DNA of 64,000 bases from Vesta saturnalis (Eukaryota; Arthropoda; Insecta; Coleoptera; Lampyridae). Positions 35,781 through 47,494 of this stretch are shown one piece after another. The notes beneath the pieces were generated by a model. That model was not told the DNA's origin, did no database searches, and saw only the letters and a list, made by a program, of their open reading frames with translations. Where the stretch lies: assembly GCA_036346205.1 (NCBI GenBank), contig JARFJB010000982.1, positions 1,720,501 to 1,784,500 on the forward strand. Reading direction: 5' to 3'. Both the position numbers and the translations under genes were made by a program. Position 1 is the first letter of the stretch. Each line of letters opens with the position of its first letter.

Positions 35781-36559
35781 TAGGTTGGAAAGTCGTGTGT
35801 TTTTCCACACTAGATACGTTTAGAAATCTACTTAAAAGCAGATATAAAGTCAGACAATATTTACGGCAACTTGCCATTGATACTAGTAAAAGTATTATCG
35901 AGTAATAACAGACTTGAGCGAATGTTATCAACATAAAAGAAAATGTATTTAGGAAAACATTGAGCAACCCATTGTCGTTTCTTATCAGAAATAGTGATAG
36001 TTGGTATGCAGAAACAGATAAAATAATAAACCCGTTATTATTAAGAACCCTAGAATAAGGAATTTAAATAATTATAATTTTACTTTAATTATATCCAGCT
36101 TATATACGTTTTACCGTATTTAGATCAATTTAAAAGAATGCCATTACACAGTGTTCGGAAATTGCGTGTACAGCTTAGCACCAGAGATTCTTTAGTTTAG
36201 AATAACTCAATATAACCCAATACACCTTAGTCCGAAATTTGAATAGTCACAGAGATACAACGTGACAAAATAATGTTCCTTTAATAATTCCTAAAGTTTT
36301 GATAGTATTACTTGCATAGCGGTGTTTTTAAGAAACATAGTAGGTATAATTTTTCGCGTACCACATAGGGGGCCTCACCTATCCAAAGCTTCATATTAAT
36401 AAAATCATGAAACTTTTTGATCATACTTCGTATTCAAATTTTGGTACAAAAATATTAAATAGAGCCCAAAAAATATGCACTTGATGAAAATTACTAGATA
36501 ATTGTTTAAAAGATATTGGTTAATTTATAAACTAATATTAGGATTATTTTGACACAGTC

Positions 36560-36830
36560 TATTTCCCAGACGATGGATCGGAATGGGATAGCTCTGTACA
36601 ATGGCCCCCACGATTTCCCAATTTGAATCCATGTAACTTTTTTGTGGAATGCTTTAAAATCAAGCTTTGTTTATTTGATACCAACTTGAACTTCTTGCGA
36701 AGAATCAATCTGTGTGTTCAAGAAAATTGTGCCCATTTAGAACGTTACTATGAATTATTGTTTAAGTGTTACATGTTTATAAAGAAGGGAAGTTGTAAAA
36801 GCACGTACTGTACTTCTATGGTCAACTAAC
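36560..36830 (+). pseudogene. DD41D-type transposase relic (C-terminal)
   Basis: After a frameshift the plus strand reads PRRWIG, then VQWPPRFPNLNPCNFFVECFKI, then a helical tail with LRRINLCVQENC. This follows the order RWIGRG, WPPRSPDLTPLDFFLWG, LK in DD41D transposases. The third catalytic Asp is replaced (NPCNF for TPLDF). No termini were found. An old fragment, recognised only by motif order. Confidence 0.5.
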
Positions 36831-39634
36831 TCTGTCCAAATTGTCATAATACGAGTATCAGTTAACAAATTAGTGAATAACTTCCAAACGGTTAAATTTT
36901 GCAATTTTTAAGTATATCTTTTTAGAGCGGTCAGGTATATTATTTAATATTTATAAAATAAATTTCTATACGAGGCGCGATCAAACAGTTTTGTCCTTTT
37001 AATGAAATGTAACTTTCGATAGATGACGGTTCCTATACGGTACATCAAAAACGATGCGAAATACCAATTGTTTCCCTTACAAAACTAATACTATCAAAAT
37101 TTTAAAAATTATTAAAAAAAGCTTTTTTCAAGTTTTCAACTTGTTACTTTAAAAACGTGTGTCTGTTCATGGTCAAATTGTGACTAAGGTATGTTGGGTT
37201 ATATCGAGTTATTTTAAGCTGCCGAATCTCTTGGTCTTAAGTTGTACTCGCAATTTCTGGATAACCTGCATAAGGAACGTTTAAAAGCAGTAACGGTTGT
37301 GTTTGGATTTCAAACGCTCTAAAAATAGTAATTTTTCCGTGTTGGGTAGACAGTTTTCAGCTCAATATATTATTTTTATTATAAACTTTGATCACATACC
37401 TTTATGTAATAACGTATATTAAGTTACAAAAATGTGTGAAAGATAACAAAATTTGAATTTATTTTTATTAAAAGTATTACTGACGTAATAATAGAGTTCA
37501 GTGGCGTGATAAGAAATTTGTGTTGGAGGGTGCATAATGTAATAGTAATGAAAAAACTAAGGGATTTAGAATACAAATTATTAGGATATCCAGCATTCTC
37601 CAAATTCATGATATCTGGCACCTCTTACTCTCAATTCTGAAAAACTGTGACCAGAAAATATTTTGGGCCAAATAAGATGATCGTGACCGCAGACGGCACA
37701 CCTTTGAGAAACACATTGCGAAAAATAAAAAAAGAGAACTGAAACCTTTTTTTGTTGTTTGTAATGTTTATTTTCTATAACTTTCCAGCATTGAGTTGAA
37801 GTATTTGAAGTTGAATCTACAACTGCCAATCATCACGGATTTTTGGTTCTCTAATTACATTTACATGAAGAAAGAAAATTTGAATTTGAAAATTCGAATT
37901 GGATAGTGTGATATGGAGTGTCTTTAGCTTAGTTTTTTTTTTGCTATAAATAGTCCTGAATTTTCAAGATATTATTATATTACCAATTGGATTTGGCGTC
38001 ATCTAGTAAATTAAAAATTCAGTACATTCTTCACAATAAAATCCATGAACATTTAATAAGTCATAAAACCACCTATAAAACATTAATGATGTTTCTGTCC
38101 TTCAGTAAACCGTGGATACCTAACAATTTTTCTAATCTGCTTTCTACTTTTTTATTGAAAATGTAATTTTTACTGTCAGAATGTGACCTCTATTAGATTC
38201 TTATTTGCAAGTTATGTTCGCTATGTTGCAATAGATTAGTTTTTTGTAAGTGTAACTAGGGGAATTCGGGAAATGGATTAAAAATTTACTTTAAATAAAA
38301 TCTCTGACACTTAATAACTAATTTTACATTATAATAAATTATTTATTAACATTTCATTAGGTATTTTACTTATTGCTTAAGAATGTAACGTTGCAGCCTT
38401 ACTTTTCTCAATTCAGTGTTGTAGGTATAAAAAAAAATACTCCATAGCCTGTTTTCGGTTACAAATATCAGGAATGGTTTATACTGCACTAGAGCGCAGT
38501 GTGTAAAAAATATTCCACCAATATTTTAAATTAGAGGTAGGCTCTAAGTAGCTACAGAAACATAAGGTTCATGTATGACAAAAAATAGACCAAAGCAACA
38601 ATTTTATGACGTAAAATATTGAATTTCTCTCAACAAGTAGGCTACGTGACGACTGAAAATAAATCAGTGATGGGGTCTATAGGTAAAATCTAAATTATAT
38701 GTTTATTCATAACTTAAAATCCGGTAGATTTAGAGCTGTTTACCCATTTTGGTATAGCAAATATGAAAAATGGTATTGTGATGGGCTTAAAAATATTGTT
38801 TACTTTTATCGGTTCGATGAGTCCGAAAACGCAATAAATAATTTTTTCCAACCACCTAAATAAGACGTTTTATTGTGACAATATTTCGTACCAAAAGTGG
38901 CTGATTTCGGGATTCTTCGGTGATTGATTGATATTTAATACAACTTTGCTTTTTATTTTCGTTTTAAGCAAGTGTAAGTTTATTTAAATGTTTTGAGTGA
39001 ATATTTTCTATGAACAGTAATCGACATTTGCTGTCGCCGGTAACACCATCTATATGCACGTTATGTCACTAATATCTGTCACATTTGAATCAAATTTATA
39101 GTGGTAAAATTCAATGAACATTAATTAAAAACTACACGGAAAGTTGTTTATTTCACTAAAAAAGTAGAGTAATACTCATTTTGTATAAAATAGCAATGTC
39201 TGATACTGATAGAGAAATAAATGAGGGGTTCCCAAACACGTAGTGAACTGCAAATAAATGACTGAATATAAAGGTGGCTGGAGAAAAAATTTTATGTTTT
39301 ATTCGTACAAAAAATGCATTTTCGGGAGTCGGAAGATCGCTGGATTCCGCTTCGCGTCATCTACCAACTTTCTTCCTCGAACCGAAAATTGACATTTTCT
39401 GTACTAATGAAACTATTTTGGATATTTGTTCGTTCGTCCAATAACTCCAACATATATACATATTGAGTCCTATTGGTATTAGCGGAAATTCCGAGCATAC
39501 CAGTGGCGGTTACTATACAAATCTGTTTCAAATGATACGCTTTTTTTTTAAATTAATATGAATTTTCTAATTAGCAGTTCATATTGCCATGCATTAGGCA
39601 CGAGAGCCCCTATTTATTTTCAATATTCTCATTC
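36831..39634. other. AT-rich intergenic DNA, no gene recognised
   Basis: No coding or mobile-element signal that I can support. A CGATGAGTCCGAAA string near 38815 recalls a hammerhead core but lacks the stems. Confidence 0.5.
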
Positions 39635-39735
39635 GTGAGTCACCCCTGTGTTTTATCGAATATCTGTAACCCACCGGTGAGTCATACCTGCGTTTTATGG
39701 AATAAACGTGACTCACCCACCGTGAGTGACACGTA
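39635..39735. repeat. Short tandem repeat (42/45 bp) with TGASTCA palindromes
   Basis: Units start at 39635, 39677 and 39722 (partial) with GTGAGTCA/GTGAGTGA. TGAGTCA or TGACTCA occurs at 39636, 39678 and 39709. This heptamer is the classic AP-1/bZIP site, although no gene is nearby. Confidence 0.7.
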
Positions 39736-39899
39736 CAAATATTGTAATATTTCTTTTAATTAGCACAGTTATAAATGCATGCTACAAAAATGTTTGGTAA
39801 ATATCATTTATCTACTATCAACATGTAATGTTAAGTTTTATGACATTTAATGACATATCGTAATGTCTTACTTTACCGCGTCTACGGTCGCTTAATTTC

Positions 39900-41690
39900 C
39901 TAAAATTATATAAATTCGTCGTATTGATCAAAACGAGGATATAAATGTGTAAGCCTAAAGTGAAGGCATCGTAAACATTTGCTTTGTATCATTTCAAATG
40001 CTCTAATATGTTTCTTTGAATATGGTGACCAAATGATAGAGGCATATTCAAGCTTAGATCGCACTAGAGTATGATATAATACCTTGTATATTTGAAAATT
40101 TTTGAAAGATTGCGACAACCTCAAAACAAATCCTAAATTGGAATATACACTCTTGATGGTTTCCTGAATATAATCGAAAGTCATTTTATCATCGAATATC
40201 ACTCCTAGATCCTTATGATTACTGATGAGTTCTAGACACTGTACCTGTACATTATAACTAAAATTAACGATTTCTTTTTTACGGGAAAATCTTATAAATT
40301 TGACCAATCGTTACTAATCGTTCATTGTATCACTGAATCTAAATCATTTTGTAATCTTAAACAATCAGAGTAAGATCTAATTGTATAACTTATTTTAAGA
40401 TCACCAACAAACAGTAAAGCATCACCAAATTTAATAACATCCGTCAAGTCATTAATTAATAAAATGAACGGCAGGGGCCCTAAATTTAACCCTTGTGGTA
40501 CTCCAGAGGGTACGTTGAAAACTTTAGAAGGAACCGACTTAAAAACTACAAACTGTTTGCGACACAAGGTAGGATAAGAAAAACTTGAGTAAACGATCCG
40601 AGAACCCAAACCCTGAAAGTTTATCTAGCAAAATGTCACGATTGACTTTGTGAAAGGCTTTAGAAAAATCGGTAAAGATCGTGTCGTACTGAATCCTATT
40701 ATTTATGGCATTTGAAATGCGGAGAGTAAACTCCATTAGATTCGATAAGGTAGGCTTATGTTTAAGAAAACCATGTTGTTTTTTGGAAATCTGTGATTTA
40801 ACATCATTATATATCCGTTTATGTAACAAAATTTCAAAAAGCTTTGCAGGGATGGATAAAACTGCTACGGGACGGTAATTCTTTATATCGTTTTTGATTC
40901 CTGACTTATGTATAAGACAAACCTATGTTATTTTCCACATTTTCGGAAACTTATTTGTCAGGTTAAATAGTATTTTTAATGCTGAGACAAGAATGTCCTT
41001 ACAACCTTTAAAAATGTATGGGGGAATACCGTCTGGACCACGCGCTTTTTTTGGTTTAAGTTCTCGAATCGCCACGTCAATTTCCTACATCGAAATGGTT
41101 GGTAAACTCAAAATATCACATACATTGTAAACACTAGAAAAATAATTCGCAAAAACCTCCGATATATCTTTAGAGCCCGTATATGGAGTATAATTAAGTG
41201 ACATTTCATTTGGATACTCATTATTTGACCACTTGTTTTCTATGTAAGTCCAAAACGCATTTATATTGCTCTTCATTTCTACCTCTGTGTTTGCAACGTA
41301 CCTTTCATAAGCCACACCTATGTCGTATTTAATCTTTTTCCTTAAAGCTTTAAATTGAGATTCGTGAAAATATTTATTAGAATAACTTTTTTTCATTTTT
41401 TTTAAAATGGTAATGCTTTACTTTTAAGTCCTGAATAATTTGCTTTGTAAATCAACAAGGATAACATCCATTTTTATCTAATTTACATTTTCTGAGTCGA
41501 ACACAAGAACCAAGTGCTCCATAGAAGTACTCCTAAAATTTGTTTACTGCCTCATCTGTATCTGCATAAATATTTAGTGACAGCCAATTGACAGAATTCA
41601 AAGAGTAATAAAGTTTTAAATAATCAGCTGCTTTATAAATCGCCTGTTATCTGGCCTATCTCTCCTAAAAACCATATACTGTGGGTAGCG
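39900..41690 (-). pseudogene. CR1/jockey-like LINE ORF2: endonuclease tail and reverse transcriptase
   Basis: Reading leftward on the minus strand: an endonuclease-to-RT linker with LNSVNWLSLNIYADTDEAVNKF (about 41600) and FKALRKKIKYD. Then FWTYIENKW and FANYFSSVYN. RT motifs follow: SQISKKQHGF, FTDFSKAFHKVNRDILLDKL (first catalytic Asp region), FFLSYL, SGVPQGLNLGPLPFILLINDLTD, then LLFVGDLKI where LFADDLKI is expected, so the catalytic Asp pair is damaged. The thumb reads HKDLGVIFDDKMTF and LVRSKLEYASIIWSPY. Frames change at about 41085-40829 and 40320. The endonuclease proper is missing because R2 is inserted at 41738. Confidence 0.88.
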
Positions 41691-42519
41691 GACTGCGAAA
41701 ATTTTATTATTGTAATAAACGTTTGTCAAATCGCCATTGTTACCGCGATAGAAAAGATAATTAGTTGATTTTTAATATCTTGATAATACGTCGTAATTTG
41801 CTAATGTTTTCAAAATATTTTATTTATATATTTTTATGTAAGAAATGTGAGAATGTATGTAACTGATATTTTGAGTAGTTTGAGTAGCAGATGTACGCTT
41901 AAAAAACTGCTTTACTGAAGGGGCGTAACGAATCATTGGATTTTCTTACGCGTCGATTCTTAATGTAAAACTGTCACTAGTTTAGTAAGTAATTTTGTCG
42001 GTACAGACAGCGATCAAAATATATCTTTGTTTGTTACTTGAAAACTCGAGACCTAAATGTAGGGTTTCTAATTTTTAAAATTAAGATGTCTTGCAATAAT
42101 TAATATGAAACTGCTCCAACGTAAATTAATGTTTCTTGTTTTTTTATAACTTTTGAAAAATGGGGGTTAATTCCGGGAGAAAATGTACTTAGTTTTGAAA
42201 TGGGGGAAAAGGTAGTTACAGTTAGAGTGTCGACGGAGCCAGATCGAGAGGGTTAGTTAAATAGCTTCATTGTAAACAGTTTGTCTTTAAAATAATTCTT
42301 GTGTTAAGTTTTAATGTGTTTTTCAAATATTAATCTATAAATAACAGTCACCCTTTTTGAAGTTAAACCAGGTATGTTAACAATTTGTGTCTGTGATCAA
42401 TTCAAGTGTAAGTAAGTATTTGTATATAAATGAAAGCTCGCAGCAAATAAGGCCTATGTAACGTATTAAACATCAAACATTGCCTTGCAAAGATATCTTA
42501 TTCGCACTTCAAAAGCTCA

Positions 42520-42910
42520 CTCTGGTATTGGTGTGAATTAGCAATGTTGTTTGTTGTTTATATTTATATTTGTGTAGAGGTGATGGTGAACGTACATGAT
42601 ACCGCTCTGGTTATTAATTGTAAAGGCAATTGCCAAGTTACAAACCAGATAACCATTAAACACCTTGAATTTTATTTTATTTGTTGTATAGGTGAATGTG
42701 TAACTTGAAAAGGGTTCAGAAAGCTGAAATCTGCTAAAATAAAAGACAGTATAGGGCTTCCTCACTCTGGTATTGGTGTGAATTAGCAATGTTGTTTGTT
42801 GTTTATATTTATATTTGTGTAGAGGTGGGATGGTGAACGGGTACATGATACCGCTCTGGTTATTAATTGTAAAAGGCAATTACCAAGTGGGTACACACTC
42901 CCGGAACCAG
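42520..42910. repeat. Direct repeat of about 150 bp inside R2
   Basis: The segment from TCTGGTATTGGTGTGAATTA to GGCAATTGCCAAG at about 42520-42640 recurs at about 42764-42890, with AATGTGTAACTTGA following both. R1 has the segment once (about 16500-16625). Confidence 0.8.
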
Positions 42911-42987
42911 ATAACCATTAAACACCTCGAATTTTATTTTTATTTGTTGTATAGGTGAATGTGTAACTTGAGAAAGGGGCGCTGTAT

Positions 42988-42993
<6 letters not shown>

Positions 42994-43051
<58 letters not shown>
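42994..43051. repeat. (TA)n microsatellite in R2, first
   Basis: Pure alternating TA run. The same position in R1 (about 16735) has no TA run. Confidence 0.97.
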
Positions 43052-43052
<1 letters not shown>

Positions 43053-43262
43053 ATCGGCCACGATGTATTTATAACTTACCCTTGTAAGCTTTGTTTTAAT
43101 GAGGTTTTTTGTCAGTTGTTAGGTAGAATTATTTGCCCGCGAACTAATTTCTCTTTACATGCAATTGGTTGTAATTTTTCATATGTATTTTGTGCTTTAG
43201 TGGTCACTAAACAATTGTATACATGTAAATTCCTTGTCTATTTTCTTTAGCCCTTGCCTTTA

Positions 43263-43264
<2 letters not shown>

Positions 43265-43319
<55 letters not shown>

Positions 43320-43321
43320 TA
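43265..43321. repeat. (TA)n microsatellite in R2, second
   Basis: TA run between CCTTTACC and CCGTAATTTGC. R1 at the same place (about 16950-17000) has ordinary sequence with only a TATATG remnant. Confidence 0.97.
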
Positions 43322-43976
43322 CCGTAATTTGCTTTATTGTTTTATGTGCTTATTTACTTAAAGACCGGCATGATTGGTTTTAAAGGGCCACATGTTTGGT
43401 ATTATGATTTTTATTCTGATTATTTATGACAATTGTGGGTGTGACTACATGAGGTTTTTTTTATTATTGTGTTTCTATGTAAATAAACTGATTTTTTTAT
43501 TCATTTTCTCTTTTATTTTTCTCTTAATGTTATAATTCTGTACGCACTTTAACCTGATTTAATGGTGTTTTGTTACATATTTAACCCTTTCATTGTTTTT
43601 ATTTTGTGTTATTTGATTTATTAATGTACTTGTGCAATTATTTATTTATGAATAAAGTGGGTTTTAGTGGAGGTTCTTTCTCACAATAGTACATTAACGG
43701 GCTGAACCACCATTGCACTCGTTGATTTTAATTTGAGTTGTTTCATTTTTATTTTACCTGCCCCTCATGATGCAACGCTTACCTCATCCATACTATCTAA
43801 TTCAGATAGCACAACATGCCACTTCGTTTGATCAAATTTGAGGTGAGTAATTAAATATCAGACTTGTAAATAAATTCTAATGTTTTAATTATTGCCAGGA
43901 AAGTCAAAGTAAGCAATTAATTTGAGTAATAGTGACATTTACACTTTTCAAGATAGGGTACCTGGGGGACGCTACA

Positions 43977-45012
<1,036 letters not shown>

Positions 45013-47492
45013 GTTGAATACTTTGCCGGTTTCTGTATATTAAAATTAATTATATCTAACTTAATTCTTGCCATAATAAGTTTACTTTTGCACAATTAAT
45101 ACGACGATCACACCTTAAGAACTTACAGCGCAATTACTTCTGGCTAAACAAATTTATTAGCAAGTTATCGTACATAAATACAGAGCTGACATTAACACGT
45201 CTCACCAACACACACCCATTATCAATAGTATTGCGTAATGGAGAATTTACACATATAGTAGAGAGGTTCGTTATTTGTGTGTTACGTATATAGGAGGAGA
45301 AAAATATAAGGTATGTTAGTTTATCGGTTTATAATCTCCATTTTACTACAATCTCGAAAATTTATCCGCATAAATATAATAATTTTTATTTCTTTCTTAA
45401 TTTATCACTATCTTACACATTTTACCAAATCAAGCAATTAATTTAATTAAAACCGCGAAACCGTTAATTAATATAATTATAGAGATCAATCCGAAATGTA
45501 GTATGTTTTTGCGAGCGAAATTATTTTAAATAAACTCTAATCTATCTACATCTATCAATATGCAAAATACCACGACCTTGAAAATACCCAAATCATCAAG
45601 GAAAATCCCAGTTGTTATTAATTGCAATTACATAGGTAATTAGAAACCAATTAAGGTGAAAGTGCAAATTTCTCACTTTCTACTGAAATATATTTAAATA
45701 TGTCAAATTATCATGACCTAACTAATTTTCTCGGTTTTGTTGTACTAAAAAAAATTTTTCACTTTAGCAGATTTGCTCTTTTTGAACCACTCGGGTTTTA
45801 AATTAAAGAGAACGTCCGCTAATAACCTCAATAATCGTTTTAAAACATAGTGTACAGTTACTTATATTGAACAAAATAGATTCACTTTTTAGGTCTTTTG
45901 GGGTAGTAGAATTGCTGTTTACATATTTTAGTCTAGAATCAACCAAAATGGTATTGGTTTGTGTTAGAGACGAAAAAATACATAATACCGAATTAAAATA
46001 AAAAGCAGATGTTAATAAAGGTGAAACTAAGTTATTGTGTAAGAATCTGCACAATTTATGATAGCCTACAGCACTCTCATATTTACGGAATAGAATGCTT
46101 AAGAATGTTTAATTAGGATACAAAATTGTCTAACATTATTGATCACTAACATATATAAAACATATATTGTGAAAAGAGTAATAGCAAAAAATATTTACAT
46201 ATTCTTTGGTAATACTAAATATTTATTACCTACTGAAACATTTTTTTCTTTATGTACCATTGACCAACTTATGTAACCCGAAAGCATTAAATAAATAACC
46301 ACCACCAACCTGCGTATGTAATGAAGCCTGGGTATTTAAATATCGCGTGAAGATATGTGCTCTATCAGATTTTTCTTTAATATACAAAACATTACCATAA
46401 AATGTAAAATGTTTCTTGAAAAATTACGTTAAAGCATTGAGTCCTACTTCGTTATTCAATAGTTAAAGCTACTTTGCTGTTAAGAACTAAAGACCAAGAC
46501 AATGTAAGACTTGCTTGCACTTGTGTATAAAAATGAATTTTACTTAGATACCCAACATATAGTAAAGGTAAAACTTTATATCCAGCTTCATTTCCTTTTT
46601 AAAATATTGTACTGAAAGTAAAAAAATGGAAAAATATTTGGTTGGCTCATTGGCTTTATAGTATAAGAGTAACTGATTTCTTATTTTTAGAAATCAATGA
46701 ATAGTACAGTACGCACATGTACACACATTTCCTGTTTAGATTTGATAATTGTTTAAAGTACAGGTTCCTAAAATATCACTTCATGAATACTAAAGTCATT
46801 CTAACACTACACAGTTATAAAAAGGAAATTCCAAATAGTCACACATCTATATCAATATCAAATAATAAATATAATTAGAAAACTTACTCAGGAGTGACAA
46901 AGTATTACTTTATAAATTGTGGCAATTCGATATTTTTTGCGGTTTCAAAAATTGTTGTTTATGTAATTAATTTAGCGTTGAGCCGCACCTCGTTTGATGA
47001 GTGACCTGGCTTCACCCTTGTTTTACATTTTTACATAACACGCTCCCGTGCATATACAGGAAATTAGAATGTATATGGATCGTGTAGTTAAAGTATAACT
47101 CATTTAAATTTATGGTTTCGCAATAATTTTGGAGAACTTCCCTATGTTAGTTCCACACGAGTTGGAAATCGATAAAAATAATACATTTCTAAAGTCGGCA
47201 ATCCTTTCTATAGACACAACAGGTGTGGTCATTACCGAACTTGCATCTTTCATAAGTCGTGTCATAACTTACTATTTAAAAGTTTTCAAGATCTCAAAAA
47301 CAGTAATCTGCGTTAAGATTTGTACCACCCAAGACCACATTTAGAAAATATTTTACCGCTTAAAATTGGTCAAATCAATTAAGTGATTGTACGACTACAC
47401 AACGTTGTTCGTACTACACATTACCATGTTATAAGAATAAATCATGCTTCTTGTGTAATTTGCATCGTTTCGCATTTCTCACATACATGATG
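45013..47492. other. AT-rich intergenic DNA, no gene recognised
   Basis: Nothing supported. Several short open frames (45803-46054 minus, 47129-47344 plus) have no recognisable motif or neighbours. Confidence 0.5.
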
Positions 47493-47494
47493 TA

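Larger units (their letters stand above)
41738..43976. repeat. Unclassified interspersed repeat, copy R2 (inside the LINE)
   Basis: Homologue of R1, starting TGTTACCG and ending GGGGGACGCTACA. It separates LINE ORF1 (43977-45012) from ORF2 (39900-41690), so it is younger than the LINE. On the minus strand its end (GGTAACA) is followed by ATGGCGATTTGAC, which resembles a TGGCGA primer-binding site. That supports, but does not prove, an LTR nature. No matching target-site duplication was found. Confidence 0.65.

Noticed and set aside
38805..38835. CGATGAGTCCGAAAACG, resembling a hammerhead ribozyme core
   Set aside because: There is no stem II between GATGA and CGAAA and no pairing flanks for stems I and III, so it cannot fold as a hammerhead.
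40894..41130. Plus-strand open frame of 78 codons
   Set aside because: Antisense shadow of the LINE reverse transcriptase, which is on the minus strand with clear motifs.
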